DNA from: Nocardiopsis coralli
Lineage (GTDB): Bacteria > Actinomycetota > Actinomycetes > Streptosporangiales > Streptosporangiaceae
Length of the DNA: 64,000 bases
Reading direction: 5' to 3'
Assembly (NCBI RefSeq): GCF_014892575.1
Contig: NZ_JADBGI010000008.1
Span: forward strand, 124,001 to 188,000
The notes under the pieces were generated by a model, which saw nothing but the letters and a program-made list of their open reading frames with translations, made no database searches and was not told where the DNA came from. Positions 8,747-17,888 of the stretch are shown here, in pieces (the first letter of the stretch is position 1; each line of letters begins with the position of its first letter). Position numbers and translations under genes: made by a program.

Positions 8747-9985
8747 ATGCAGGGACATGACCTGCCGGAACAGTTGACGGCCTTCCTGGCCCGCAACGAG
8801 CGAGAGCTCATCGGCTTTCGCCGGGACCTGCACATGCACCCCGAACTCGCCTTCGCCGAACACCGCACCACCGGCCGCATCGCCGAACGCCTCCGGGCAG
8901 CCGGCCTGCAGCCCCAGGTCCTTCCCGTGGGCACCGGTCTGGTCTGCGACGTCGGTTCCGGCCCCGGGCCCGTCGTGGCCCTGCGCGCCGACATCGACGC
9001 GCTGCCGCTGACCGACGAGAAGGAGGGCTCGCCCTACCGCTCCACCGTGCCGGGGGTTGCGCACGCGTGCGGGCACGACGTGCACACCACCGTGCTGCTG
9101 GCGACCGGCCTGTTCCTGGCCCAACAGGAGCGGGCCGGGGCCCTGCCGGGGCGGGTGCGGCTGTTCTTCCAGCCGGCCGAGGAGCTGCCGGGCGGCGCCG
9201 TGGAGGTCGTCAAGGCCGGCGGGATGGAGGGCGTGGACCGCGTCTTCGCGTTGCACTGCGACCCCCGTCTCACCGTCGGCAAGGTGGGGCTGCGTACCGG
9301 CGGCATCACCGCCGCTTGCGACCAGCTGCGTGTGCGCCTCTCCGGGCCCGGGGGCCACACGGCCCGCCCGCACCTGACCGCCGACCTGGTCTACGCCCTG
9401 GGCAAGATCGTCACCGAACTGCCGGCGGCGCTGTCCCGCCTGGTCGATCCCCGCGCAGGGTTCAGCCTCGTGTGGGGACGCGTCAGCGCGGGCTCGGCCC
9501 CCAACGTCATCCCCGACGACGCCGTGGCCGAAGGCACCGTGCGCTGCCTGGACGACGAGGCCTGGCACGAGGCGCCCGACATCGTGAAGGGCCTGGTGGA
9601 GTCGGTGGCCTCCGCGTACGGCGCGCGCCCCGAGGTGACGTACCGGCGCGGGGTCCCGCCCACGGTCAACGAGGCCACCAGCGTCGAGGTCATGCGCGAG
9701 GCCGTCACCCGCGCCCTGGGTCCGGACGCGGTCACCTCCACCCCGCAGAGCCTGGGCGGGGAGGACTTCGCCTGGTACCTGGAGCACGCGCCGGGCGCCC
9801 TGGCGCGCCTGGGCACCCACTCCCCGGACTGGGACGGGCCCATGCTCGACCTGCACCGCGGCACCTTCGACGTCGACGAGCGCGCCATCGGTGTCGGCAC
9901 CCGGTTCGCCGCCACCACCGCGCTCACCGCCCTGTGGGAGGCCGCGCGGAGCGGGGAGCGCGTCGACAGCGGTGCCATGGCCTGA
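8747..9985 (+). CDS. M20 family metallo-amidohydrolase
   Basis: A 412-residue M20D-type (hippurate hydrolase/N-acyl-amino-acid amidohydrolase) enzyme. Metal ligands are visible: [12 protein letters not shown] near 28-40, [11 protein letters not shown] (~88), ACGHDVHTT with the metal His-Asp (~107), [10 protein letters not shown] with the catalytic/metal Glu (~145) and [10 protein letters not shown] near the C-terminus. A dimerisation lid is inserted in the middle ([10 protein letters not shown]). It should hydrolyse an N-acyl or gamma-amide bond of an amino-acid derivative in the cytosol. The substrate is unknown, and the tight spacing with the YbdK-type ligase suggests a related pathway. Confidence 0.9.
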   Translation: MQGHDLPEQLTAFLARNERELIGFRRDLHMHPELAFAEHRTTGRIAERLRAAGLQPQVLPVGTGLVCDVGSGPGPVVALRADIDALPLTDEKEGSPYRSTVPGVAHACGHDVHTTVLLATGLFLAQQERAGALPGRVRLFFQPAEELPGGAVEVVKAGGMEGVDRVFALHCDPRLTVGKVGLRTGGITAACDQLRVRLSGPGGHTARPHLTADLVYALGKIVTELPAALSRLVDPRAGFSLVWGRVSAGSAPNVIPDDAVAEGTVRCLDDEAWHEAPDIVKGLVESVASAYGARPEVTYRRGVPPTVNEATSVEVMREAVTRALGPDAVTSTPQSLGGEDFAWYLEHAPGALARLGTHSPDWDGPMLDLHRGTFDVDERAIGVGTRFAATTALTALWEAARSGERVDSGAMA

Positions 9986-10110
9986 CCCGGCGGCCGGCGG
10001 CGGGTCCGCGCGGTGCCCCGACGGCGCGGACCGCCCCATCTGCCGGATTTTCGGTAACTTCCACCCGGGGGTGGCGGGCGCGTCCGGCGGCGGGTGGCAT
10101 GCTGTGGACC

Positions 10111-11211
10111 ATGAACCAGCCACTGACTGTTGAGCAGATCCGGCGGGCGCCGAAGGTGCTCCTGCACGACCACCTCGACGGCGGGCTGCGCCCCGAGACC
10201 GTCGTCGACCTGGCCCGGGAGACCGGCTACACCGGCCTTCCCACCTATGACCCCGTGGAGCTGGGCAACTGGTTCCGCGAGGCCTCCGACTCCGGGTCCC
10301 TGGAGCGGTACCTGGAGACCTTCGCGCACACGACCGCGGTGATGCAGACCCGCGAGGCCCTGGTGCGCGTGGCCGCCGAGTGCGCCGAGGACCTGGCCGC
10401 CGACGGCGTCGTCTACGCGGAGTCGCGTTACGCCCCCGAACAGCACCTGGAGGGCGGGCTCTCCCTGGAGGAGGTCGTCGAGGCCGTCCAGGAGGGCCTG
10501 GAACTGGGTGAGAAGCGCGCCGCCGAGCAGGGCAACCCCATCCGCACGGGGCAGCTCGTCACCGCCATGCGGCACGCGGCGCGCTCCTCCGAGATCGCCG
10601 AGCTCGCGGTGCGCTATCGCGACGCCGGGGTCGCGGGATTCGACATCGCCGGTGCCGAGGCCGGGAACCCTCCCACGCGCCACCTGGACGCGTTCGAGTA
10701 CCTGCGCCGGGAGAACTTCCACTTCACGATCCACGCGGGTGAGGCCTTCGGGCTGCCTTCCATCTGGGAGGCCCTGCAGTGGTGCGGGTGCGACCGGCTC
10801 GGCCACGGTGTGCGCATCGTCGACGACATCACCGCGCACCCGAACGGCGCCCCGACCCTGGGCCGCCTCGCGCAGTACGTGCGCGACAAGCGTGTGCCCC
10901 TGGAGATGTGCCCGAGCTCGAACGTGCAGACCGGTGCGGCGTCCTCCATCGCCGAGCACCCCATCGGCATGCTGCGCGATCTGCGTTTCCGCGTCACCGT
11001 CAACACCGACAACCGGCTGCAGAGCGGGACCGACCTGTCCGGGGAGTTCGCGAAGCTGAGCGAGGCCTTCGGCTACGGCTGGGACGACCTGCAGTGGTTC
11101 ACGGTCAACGCGATGAAGTCGGCGTTCCTCTCCTTCGACGAGCGCCTGTCCCTCATCAACGGCATCATCAAGCCGGGTTACGCCCGCCTGAAGTGGGCGA
11201 CCGACCAGTGA
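10111..11211 (+). CDS. add: Adenosine deaminase
   Basis: A 366-residue enzyme converting adenosine to inosine in purine salvage. [16 protein letters not shown] carries the first two zinc His residues, FDIAGAEAG and TIHAGEAFG the catalytic His/Glu, DRLGHGVRI the next His, and [16 protein letters not shown] the zinc/catalytic Asp. SSN in PSSNVQTG is also typical. The start could be ATG 10111 or the in-frame ATG 12 bases upstream; neither has a strong Shine-Dalgarno. Its stop overlaps the GTG of the PH-like gene. Purine nucleoside phosphorylase lies 1.1 kb away on the opposite strand, so adjacent salvage steps are encoded side by side. Confidence 0.95.
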   Translation: MNQPLTVEQIRRAPKVLLHDHLDGGLRPETVVDLARETGYTGLPTYDPVELGNWFREASDSGSLERYLETFAHTTAVMQTREALVRVAAECAEDLAADGVVYAESRYAPEQHLEGGLSLEEVVEAVQEGLELGEKRAAEQGNPIRTGQLVTAMRHAARSSEIAELAVRYRDAGVAGFDIAGAEAGNPPTRHLDAFEYLRRENFHFTIHAGEAFGLPSIWEALQWCGCDRLGHGVRIVDDITAHPNGAPTLGRLAQYVRDKRVPLEMCPSSNVQTGAASSIAEHPIGMLRDLRFRVTVNTDNRLQSGTDLSGEFAKLSEAFGYGWDDLQWFTVNAMKSAFLSFDERLSLINGIIKPGYARLKWATDQ

Positions 11212-11837
11212 CCGAGCAGAAGAGCACCACGCACTACGCCACGTCCACACGGGTCATGGGGATCGTGTGGACGGTCATCGCGCTGCTGCTCCTGGCCGAC
11301 GTGCTGCTGCGCGGTGAGGGGCGTATGGCGTGGATCGCCGGCGCCTTCCTCGTCGCGAGCATCGCCGGCGTGTACCTCGTGTGGCTGCGGCCGCGGGTGG
11401 TCTCCACCGAACGCGGCATCCGGGTGATCAACCCGCTGCGCGAGGTCTTCGTGCCCTGGAACGCGGTCTCGTGGATCGACGTCGTGGACGTGCTCCGCGT
11501 GCACACCCCCGCGGGGCCGGTGCGTTCCTGGCCGCTGCGTGAGTCCAAGCGGTCCAAGGTGCGCGAGAACATGCGCCGGGACGCCGGACACATCGACACC
11601 GACGTGGACGACGACCCGACGCAGGCCCGCCCGGTCGACCTGATGGCGCGCGAGCTGCGCCGCGACGCCGAGCGGCACAAGGCCCGCCCGTTGAGCGGTC
11701 CGATCCGGGACGCGGCCGAGGCCGGGCCCGCCGCGATCGGTGCCGAGGACCGGCCCCAGGCGATGGTGCCGGTCGAGGTGATCCTGGTGCTGAGCCTGAC
11801 CGCCGCGCTGCTCGTGGCGGTGTTCCTCCTGGCCTGA
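11208..11837 (+). CDS. Membrane protein with bacterial PH-like domain
   Basis: A 209-residue protein translationally coupled to add (GTGA overlap). Two hydrophobic helices (~19-37 and ~43-63) precede a PH-like beta domain ([51 protein letters not shown]). A charged linker (~115-185) and a C-terminal helix (~188-207) follow. This matches actinobacterial 'PH domain-containing protein' families of unknown role. The coupling to adenosine deaminase may only be positional. Confidence 0.8.
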   Translation: MTEQKSTTHYATSTRVMGIVWTVIALLLLADVLLRGEGRMAWIAGAFLVASIAGVYLVWLRPRVVSTERGIRVINPLREVFVPWNAVSWIDVVDVLRVHTPAGPVRSWPLRESKRSKVRENMRRDAGHIDTDVDDDPTQARPVDLMARELRRDAERHKARPLSGPIRDAAEAGPAAIGAEDRPQAMVPVEVILVLSLTAALLVAVFLLA

Positions 11838-11860
11838 CCTGGGCTTCCGCAAGCCCGTGC

Positions 11861-11894
11861 CGGACCCGGTTCCCGACTTCGGGGGCCGGGTCCG
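11861..11894 (+). terminator. Terminator of the add operon
   Basis: CGGACCCGG (11861-11869) pairs perfectly with CCGGGTCCG (11886-11894). It lies 24 bases after the stop of the PH-like gene. Confidence 0.65.
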
Positions 11895-11913
11895 ACGCAT
11901 ATGGGGAGAAGGG

Positions 11914-11956
11914 TTGACGCCGTACCCCCAGCTCTGGTTAGGTAAGGCATGCCTAA
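11914..11956 (+). promoter_or_regulatory. IdeR/DmdR-type iron box overlapping a promoter
   Basis: TTAGGTAAGGCATGCCTAA (11938-11956) matches the 19-bp IdeR/DtxR/DmdR1 operator consensus at 15 positions, with TTAGG...CCTAA intact at both ends. TTGACG at 11914-11919 is a good -35, and the box occupies the expected -10 position 17-18 bases downstream, the classic arrangement for iron-dependent repression. No protein gene starts convincingly downstream on the plus strand before the hairpin at 12267, and the neighbouring minus-strand gene ends there. Confidence 0.6.
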
Positions 11957-12266
11957 GGGGACATTGCTCCGGGGCGGGCTTCGCGCGGATGGCCCGTTCC
12001 GGAGCAACCCCCCTCAGGCACGTGCGGTTCGTCCGCTCAACGGGAAGAGAAGGTGACGCCCGCCGTGAGTCCAACGGGGTCTGCGGGGACCCTGCACGGC
12101 GGCCGCCACCCGGGACACGAGTGCCCGACCCGCCCTGGCAGCGCCCGGCGCCGTCCACCCCACGGCCTCGGGGTGCATGCTCGCCACGCCGGACGCCGGT
12201 GCCGCCAGGGCGGGGCCTCCCCCGATGAGTGGGGCACGCACACCAACGCGTCCCTCCTTGGCGCAC
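11957..12266 (+). ncRNA. Possible iron-regulated transcript downstream of the iron box
   Basis: This ~310-base stretch follows the iron-box promoter. Its 5' end can fold into a stem with arms TTGCTCCGG (11964-11972) and CCGGAGCAA (11999-12007). It ends at a very strong 16-bp hairpin. Open frames exist, for example a GTG at 12053 behind GGGAAGAGAAG, but their composition is Arg/Pro-rich with weak codon bias and no recognisable domain. It could be a small RNA or a short unrecognised peptide gene. Nothing else was seen here. Confidence 0.3.
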
Positions 12267-12318
12267 ACATGCCGTCGGCCCGGCCGGATCTCTCTCCCCG
12301 GCCGGGCCGACGGTGTGT
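12267..12318 (-). terminator. Strong hairpin downstream of purine nucleoside phosphorylase
   Basis: CCGTCGGCCCGGCCGG (12272-12287) pairs perfectly with the inverted copy at 12298-12313 around a 10-base loop. It lies just past the phosphorylase stop codon and would also stop any plus-strand transcript from the iron box. Confidence 0.7.
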
Positions 12319-12329
12319 GGTTCCCCGGT

Positions 12330-13154
12330 TCAGATGCGCGAGAGCACCCTGTTGAGGAGCTCCCCGAGGCGGTGCGCCCGCTGGGTGACCACCTCCAGGG
12401 CACGCTCGGACTCGAACGGTTCGAAGACCGCCCCGAGGGCGTCGTTGCTGACGATCGCCAGGCCCAGGACGTCGGCCCCGGCCTCGACCGCCGCGATCGC
12501 CTCCAGTGCGATCGACCGGCCCACCAGGTCCGCACCCGCCTGGCGCAGCACGTTCAGCTCCGCCGGGGTCTGGAACTGGGGTCCGACCGTCGACACGTAC
12601 ACACCCTCGGCCACCGACGGGTCCACCTCGCGGGTGACCTCCCGCAGCCGTGTCGTGTAGGTGCCGGACAGATCCACGAAATCGGCGCCCACCAGCGGTG
12701 AGCGCCCGGTCAGGTTGATGTGGTCGCGCACGACGACGGGCTGGCCCGGCGCGATGTCGGCGCGGAGCGAACCGGCCGATCCGGTCAGGACCGCCGTCCG
12801 CGCGCCCGCGGCAGTGCCGGTGCGTACCGCGTGCGCCACGTCCATCGGGTCGTACCCCTCGTAGAGGTGGACCCGGCCCATGAAGACCACGACACGCTTC
12901 TCGCCCACCCACATGCTGCGCACCGCGGGGGTGTGCCCCTCCGCGGAAGGTTCGTGGAAACCGGGGAGATCGGTCACGTCGAGTTCGATGTCCGGGGTGC
13001 CCAGCGTCTCGGCCGCGCCGGCCCAGCCCGAGCCGAGCACCACCACGGCGTCGAAGGAATCGGCGCCGGCGCGCGACAGCAGCTCTTGTGCGGCCGATTC
13101 CGCCAGTTCCTTCGCCTGTTCGGTGGTCCGGGGCGGCTGCTCTGTATCGCTCAC
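12330..13154 (-). CDS. punA: Purine nucleoside phosphorylase
   Basis: A 274-residue trimeric-type phosphorylase that cleaves inosine/guanosine with phosphate in purine salvage. VVLGSGW (phosphate-binding loop), GRVHLYEGYD, LTGSAGSL, RDHINLTGRSPLVG, VGPQFQTPAEL and LAIVSNDALG (base-binding Asn) are all present. The GTG at 13154 was chosen: upstream sequence in frame is unlike the family, and a TACGAT -10 element ~20 bases upstream suggests a short or absent leader. It stands alone on its strand, with adenosine deaminase supplying its substrate from the next locus. Confidence 0.93.
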   Translation of the reverse strand: MSDTEQPPRTTEQAKELAESAAQELLSRAGADSFDAVVVLGSGWAGAAETLGTPDIELDVTDLPGFHEPSAEGHTPAVRSMWVGEKRVVVFMGRVHLYEGYDPMDVAHAVRTGTAAGARTAVLTGSAGSLRADIAPGQPVVVRDHINLTGRSPLVGADFVDLSGTYTTRLREVTREVDPSVAEGVYVSTVGPQFQTPAELNVLRQAGADLVGRSIALEAIAAVEAGADVLGLAIVSNDALGAVFEPFESERALEVVTQRAHRLGELLNRVLSRI

Positions 13155-13355
13155 GGGACGGATGCTACCGCTGTGTAATCGTATTTTTCCGGAGCGCAAC
13201 GCTGGATGGCGATCGGGTGTCAGGCGGGCGGAAGGGGCGTCCGCATGGCTGACAATGGGAGGAAGCGATAAAACCAGGTGGAGCCCGGCCATGCCCGAAC
13301 ATCGACCCTGACCGGGAACGGGTGTGCGGGCCGCCCGCAGAGGGAGTGAAGCAGC

Positions 13356-14738
13356 GTGACGAAGGTCGTGATCATCGGAGGCGGTCCCGGGGGCTACGAG
13401 GCGGCGCTGGTCGCCGCGCAGCTCGGCGCGGACGTGACGGTGGTGGAGCGCGACGGTATCGGCGGCGCCTGCGTCCTCACCGACTGCGTCCCGTCCAAGA
13501 GCCTCATCGCCACCTCGACCCGTACCACCTACGTACGCGAGGCCGACCACCTCGGCATCCACATCCCCGTGATGCACGAGGACAAGTCGGACGTCGAGGT
13601 GCACCTCAGCGAGGTCAACCCCAGGATCAAACGCCTGGCCGAGGCGCAGTCCGAGGACACGCACGCCCGCCTCGTCAAGGAGGGCGTCAAGGTCATCAGC
13701 GGGGAGGCGCGGCTGGTCGACCCGCACATCGTCGCCGTGGACGACCAGCGCATGCGCGCCGACGTGGTCCTGCTGGCCACCGGTGCCCACCCGCGTGAAC
13801 TCCCCACCGCGCGCCCCGACGGCGAGCGCATCCTCACCTGGCGCCACCTCTATGACCTGGACGAGCTGCCCGAGCGCCTCATCGTCGTCGGTTCCGGTGT
13901 GACCGGCGCCGAGTTCGCCAGCGCTTACCAGTCGCTGGGCTCCGACGTCACGCTGGTCTCCTCGCGCGAGCTGGTCATGCCGACCCAGGACTCCGACGCC
14001 GCCGAGGTGCTGGAGGAGGTCTTCGCCCGCCGCGGCATGACCGTGCTCAGCCGCACCCGCGCCGAGTCGGTCGTCAACACCGGGGAGGGCGTGGAGGTCA
14101 CGCTCTCCGACGGCCGTGTGGTCGAGGGCAGCCACTGCCTCATGACCGTCGGCATGATCCCCAACACCGAGGGCCTGGGCCTGGAGGAGGCCGGGGTGCG
14201 CCTGGCCGACAACGGGTTCATCGACGTCGACCGCGTCTCCCGCACCACGGTCCCGGGTGTGTACGCGGCGGGCGACTGCACCGGCGTGAACATGCTCGCC
14301 TCCGTGGCCGCCATGCAGGGCCGCATCGCCATGTGGCACGCGCTCGGCGAGGCCGTCGCCCCGTTGAAGCTGTCCACGGTCGCCTCCACCGTCTTCACCC
14401 ACCCGGAGCTGGCCGCCGTCGGCGCCAGCGAGGACGACGTGCGCACCGGCCGTATCGACGGGCGTTCGGTCACCCTGCCCCTCAACACGAACCCCCGCGC
14501 GAAGATGAACGAGGTCGACGACGGCTTCGTCAAGCTCATCTGCCGCCAGCACACCGGCATCGTGCTCGGCGGTGTCATCGTCGGACCGCGCGCCAGCGAG
14601 CTCATCCTCGCGGTGTCGGTGGCGGTGCAGCAGCGCCTGACCGTGGACGACCTCGCGCACACCTTCGCGGTGTACCCGTCGTTGTCCGGCAGTGTCACCG
14701 AGGCCGCCCGCTCCCTCATGCTGGCCTCCCCGGAGTAG
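13356..14738 (+). CDS. LpdA-like NAD(P)H dehydrogenase (lipoamide dehydrogenase fold without catalytic His)
   Basis: A 460-residue class I flavoprotein disulfide reductase. It shows the FAD-binding IIGGGPGGYEAALVAAQ, the redox motif GGACVLTDCVPSK (Cys39 and Cys44), the NAD(P) loop VVGSGVTGAEFA, VYAAGDCTG and a dimerisation domain. The C-terminal His-x-His-Pro-Thr of lipoamide dehydrogenases is replaced by FAVYPSLSGSVTEA, so the His-Glu catalytic dyad is missing. M. tuberculosis LpdA (Rv3303c) has this same feature and acts as a NAD(P)H:quinone reductase. That role is therefore more likely than pyruvate dehydrogenase E3. The GTG at 13356 has GGGAG 10 bases upstream. It is monocistronic, with a terminator at 14768. 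Confidence 0.88.
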   Translation: MTKVVIIGGGPGGYEAALVAAQLGADVTVVERDGIGGACVLTDCVPSKSLIATSTRTTYVREADHLGIHIPVMHEDKSDVEVHLSEVNPRIKRLAEAQSEDTHARLVKEGVKVISGEARLVDPHIVAVDDQRMRADVVLLATGAHPRELPTARPDGERILTWRHLYDLDELPERLIVVGSGVTGAEFASAYQSLGSDVTLVSSRELVMPTQDSDAAEVLEEVFARRGMTVLSRTRAESVVNTGEGVEVTLSDGRVVEGSHCLMTVGMIPNTEGLGLEEAGVRLADNGFIDVDRVSRTTVPGVYAAGDCTGVNMLASVAAMQGRIAMWHALGEAVAPLKLSTVASTVFTHPELAAVGASEDDVRTGRIDGRSVTLPLNTNPRAKMNEVDDGFVKLICRQHTGIVLGGVIVGPRASELILAVSVAVQQRLTVDDLAHTFAVYPSLSGSVTEAARSLMLASPE

Positions 14739-14767
14739 GACGGCGCTCCGCCCCCCAGGGCTCACTG

Positions 14768-14799
14768 CGGCCCCCGTTCCCGGCGCGGGACGGGGGCCG
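14768..14799 (+). terminator. Terminator after the LpdA-like gene
   Basis: CGGCCCCCGT pairs perfectly with ACGGGGGCCG, with a TCCCGG.GCGGG core, 30 bases after the stop codon. Confidence 0.7.
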
Positions 14800-14924
14800 C
14801 CGCGCGTTCGGGGGAGCGGGGCCGGGCACGGAGGGGCCCGCACACGAAGAACGGACGCGCCGAGCCTTGCTCGACGCGCCCGTGAGGGAGCGTGGGGTAC
14901 GGGGACGGCCTGTGGGGCCCGGCG

Positions 14925-16235
14925 TCAGAAGTCGAAGCCCCCGAAGTCGCCGAAGTCCCCTCCGTCGAAGCCTCCGCCGTCGAAGTCGCCGCCGGCGTCG
15001 CCCATGTCCTCGGCTCCGCCGCCCATCATCCCGGCGCCCATCATGGACCCCATCATCGAGCCCATCATCATGCCGCTGAACATGCCCATCATCATGGTCA
15101 TGCCGAAGTAGCCGTTGGCGTAGGGCGAGTAGGCGGGGCCGGCCTCGTAGTACGGGCGGCGCTCGCCGTCGACCTCGACCATGCGCACGTCGGGCTGGCC
15201 GCCGACGCGGACGGCCTCCGCGCACTGGTCGCACGCGGTGACCTCACGCGGGCTGCCGCCGGGCGGGGCCCAGCTGATGTCCTGCGTGGAGGGGCCGTGC
15301 TGCGGGTTGAAGAAGCAGGGGCCGCGGCGCTCGGGCACTTCCTCGCCCCGCAGGCGCGCACGGGTGGCCTTCATGTAGTACCGGCCGTCCTCGAGGGCGC
15401 CGGTGACCATCCGGACCTGTTCGGGCTCCTGGATGGTGTCGAGGAGGGACTTGGCCTGGTCGTAGGAGTCCATGGCCCGCGTATAGTCCTCGCGGGTCGG
15501 TTCGTCCACCTTCGACAGGTCGATCTCGAGCCGGGAGACGTCCTCGCCGAGGCGCACGACGTCCTCGGTGGCCATCTGCTTGATCTCCTCGAGCTGCTTG
15601 GCCTTCTCGGCCTCGCGCTTCTTGCGCTGGTTGTAGACGTACCAGCCGCCGGCCGCGGCGAGCAGTACGAGGATGGTGAGCAGGACGAAGCCGGAGGTGG
15701 CGTTGGCGTCCTGGGCCTCCTCGAGCTCCGTGGCAGCGTCGGGGACAGCTGCGAGTGTGTCGATCGGGTTGGCGTTGCCGGTGTCGGCGCCACCCTCCTG
15801 GAGGGACAGCTCGCGGATCTCCTGGGTCTCCTCGATGTTCGGTGAGGTGACCTCGAAATTGTCGGAACCGGAAAGGACCCCGTAGACCCCGTCGCCGACC
15901 TCGGCCATGACGGGTTCCATGAACGCGTTCACGCCGGCCTCGGACGTGGTGTTGCCCTCGGGGACGAGAACGTAATAGACGGGGGTGTCGGCCTGGGCGG
16001 CCGCGTTCTCGAGGACGGCGATCTCCCCTTCGGGGATCGCGCCCTCGCCGGTGCCGACATCGATCGCGGGATCGACGTAGACGCCCTCGTTCTCGAGATC
16101 GCTGACGATGTCCTGAGTGTCGGGCAGACCGGTGGCTTCATCGGTGTCGGCGGCAGCGGGTGCCGCGGCGGCGGTCATCACCGCGGCGGCGATCCCGGCG
16201 GTGAGCATTGTGGGTGTTACCAAGCGGCGCAACAT
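14925..16235 (-). CDS. Secreted/membrane protein with Met/Gly/Asp-rich tail
   Basis: A 436-residue protein not recognised with certainty. It starts with a signal peptide (MLRRLVTPTMLTAGIAAAVM, cleavage near APAAA-D). An extracellular ~140-residue domain follows, then a transmembrane helix (~185-207, GFVLLTILVLLAAAGGWYVY) and a charged coiled-coil-like cytoplasmic region (RKKREAEKAKQLEEIKQMATEDVVRLGEDVSRLEIDL). Next is a small CxxC segment (TACDQCAEAVRVG), and the tail is rich in Met and Gly (MTMMMGMFSGMMMGSMMGSM) and then in Gly/Asp/Phe. The layout resembles actinobacterial TPM-domain-like membrane proteins. The CxxC and Met-rich tail could bind metal or drive assembly, which is speculation. 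GAGAGGAA precedes the ATG. Confidence 0.75.
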   Translation of the reverse strand: MLRRLVTPTMLTAGIAAAVMTAAAAPAAADTDEATGLPDTQDIVSDLENEGVYVDPAIDVGTGEGAIPEGEIAVLENAAAQADTPVYYVLVPEGNTTSEAGVNAFMEPVMAEVGDGVYGVLSGSDNFEVTSPNIEETQEIRELSLQEGGADTGNANPIDTLAAVPDAATELEEAQDANATSGFVLLTILVLLAAAGGWYVYNQRKKREAEKAKQLEEIKQMATEDVVRLGEDVSRLEIDLSKVDEPTREDYTRAMDSYDQAKSLLDTIQEPEQVRMVTGALEDGRYYMKATRARLRGEEVPERRGPCFFNPQHGPSTQDISWAPPGGSPREVTACDQCAEAVRVGGQPDVRMVEVDGERRPYYEAGPAYSPYANGYFGMTMMMGMFSGMMMGSMMGSMMGAGMMGGGAEDMGDAGGDFDGGGFDGGDFGDFGGFDF

Positions 16236-16335
16236 GATCGTTCCTCTCGCCTCCCTCAACCACGAGGACGAACCGCGCATCCTCACAGTTCCCAGGTGTG
16301 CCCGGTATCTCGCCACCGGGGGTTGCGTACACACA

Positions 16336-16369
16336 GCGGCGGCCCGGAACCGGGGTCCCGGGCCGCCGC
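16336..16369 (-). terminator. Terminator of the DAACS transporter gene
   Basis: GCGGCGGCCCGG and CCGGGCCGCCGC form a perfect 12-bp stem 26 bases beyond the transporter stop codon. Confidence 0.7.
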
Positions 16370-16394
16370 CGTGGTCGTTCTGTGTCGGTCCTCG

Positions 16395-17888
16395 TCAGTC
16401 CTTGGCCGGGGACACGGAGGCCTCCGGTTCCTTGTCCCGGGACTCGGAACCCTGTTCGCCGTCCGAGCCCGGGGAACCGTCGGCGTCCCCTTCATCGGAA
16501 CCCTCGGAGGCTTCCTCCGCGAGCTCCTCGTCGGTCGGGACGAACCCGGTCCGGCCGCGCGGTGCGTTGTAGCGCTCCAGGTCGATGATGCCCTCGCGCT
16601 TGGCGACGATGGCGGGGATCAGCGCCTGGCCGGCCACGTTCACGGCGGTGCGGCCCATGTCGAGGATCGGGTCGACGGCCAGCAGCAGGCCCACGCCCTC
16701 CAGCGGCAGACCCAGCGTGGACAGGGTCAGCGTCAGCATCACGACCGCGCCGGTGGTGCCGGCGGTGGCGGCCGAGCCGATGACCGAGACCAGCGCGATG
16801 AGCAGGTAGTCGGTCAGGCCCAGGCTGATGCCGGGGAAGAACTGCGCGATGAAGATCGCCGAGATCGCCGGGTAGATCGCGGCGCAGCCGTCCATCTTCG
16901 TGGTGGTCCCGAACGGAACCGCGAACGCGGAGTAGTAGCGCGGCACGCCCAGGTTCTGCTCGGTCACCTTCTGGGTGATCGGCAGGACGCCCATCGAGGA
17001 GCGCGAGACGAAGCCGAGCTGCACCGTCGGCCAGACCCCGGAGAAGTACTTGGCCGGGGACAGCCCGTGCAGGCGGGCCAGTACCGGGTAGACGACGAAG
17101 AGCACCAGCGCCAGGCCGACGTAGATCGTGAGCACGAACTGGCCGAGCGCGCCGATGGTGTGCCAGCCGTAGCTGTAGACCGCGTTGCCGAGCAGGCCGA
17201 CGGTACCGATCGGGGCGAGGCGGATGATCCACCACAGCGCCTTGAGCACGACCTGCAGGGCCGAGTGCATGAAGTTGATGAAGGGCTCGGCGGGCTTGCC
17301 GACCTTGACGGCGGCGATGCCCAGCACGACGGCGATGACGATGAGCTGCAGGACATTGAAGGACAGCCCCGTGGACAGGTCGTCGCCGGCGCCGGTGGTC
17401 TCGGCCTCCAGGCCCAGGATGTTGGCGGGGACCAGGCCCTCCAGGAAGTCCAGCCAGGACACGTCGCGGTCCGGGCCCTCCTGGGTGCCGGGGTCGACGC
17501 CGCTGTTGACGCCCGGCCGCATGGTCAGGCCGAGCACGATGGCGATGGAGACCGAGATGAGCGCGGTGATCGCGAACCACAGCAGGGTCTGCCCGGCCAA
17601 CCGGGCGGCGTTGGTGACGTTGCGCAGGTTCGCGATCGAGGAGACGACCGCGAGCACGATCAGCGGCGGGACGACCGTCTGCAGCAGCGTCACGAACGTG
17701 CTGCCGAACAGGTCGAGCGCGGTGGCCAGGCCGTTGGTGGCCTCGCCCTCGCCGTCGGGCGGGCTGATCTGGAAGGCGAGGAAGCCCAGGCCCACGCCCA
17801 GGAAGAGCGCGATGAAGACCTGGACGGTGAACGAGGGGATCCAGGTCCTGCGCCTCGGGGACGCTTCGGTGGTGGTCTGTGCGGACAC
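16395..17888 (-). CDS. Dicarboxylate/amino acid:cation symporter, probable L-cystine transporter
   Basis: A 497-residue DAACS (GltP/TcyP) family permease with about eight membrane spans and two re-entrant loops. The serine-rich loop (VSRSSMGVLP), the NMDGT-equivalent PFGTTTKMDGCAAIYP, the second hairpin SAATAGTTGAVVMLTLTL and VDPILDMGRTAVNVAGQAL, which carries the substrate-binding region, are all present. The ~60-residue tail is acidic. Family members carry glutamate, C4-dicarboxylates or L-cystine. The Cys-rich leader peptide upstream (18068-18142) favours cystine and control by cysteine supply; this is inference. The GTG at 17888 was chosen because GGAG lies 7 bases upstream; another GTG is open at 17924. 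Confidence 0.88.
   Translation of the reverse strand: MSAQTTTEASPRRRTWIPSFTVQVFIALFLGVGLGFLAFQISPPDGEGEATNGLATALDLFGSTFVTLLQTVVPPLIVLAVVSSIANLRNVTNAARLAGQTLLWFAITALISVSIAIVLGLTMRPGVNSGVDPGTQEGPDRDVSWLDFLEGLVPANILGLEAETTGAGDDLSTGLSFNVLQLIVIAVVLGIAAVKVGKPAEPFINFMHSALQVVLKALWWIIRLAPIGTVGLLGNAVYSYGWHTIGALGQFVLTIYVGLALVLFVVYPVLARLHGLSPAKYFSGVWPTVQLGFVSRSSMGVLPITQKVTEQNLGVPRYYSAFAVPFGTTTKMDGCAAIYPAISAIFIAQFFPGISLGLTDYLLIALVSVIGSAATAGTTGAVVMLTLTLSTLGLPLEGVGLLLAVDPILDMGRTAVNVAGQALIPAIVAKREGIIDLERYNAPRGRTGFVPTDEELAEEASEGSDEGDADGSPGSDGEQGSESRDKEPEASVSPAKD

Noticed and set aside
12053..12355. 100-codon frame beginning with GTG downstream of the iron box
   Set aside because: It has a plausible ribosome site, but codon bias is weak, the sequence is Arg/Pro/His-rich and it runs through the strong terminator hairpin. 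Kept only as an alternative to a small RNA.
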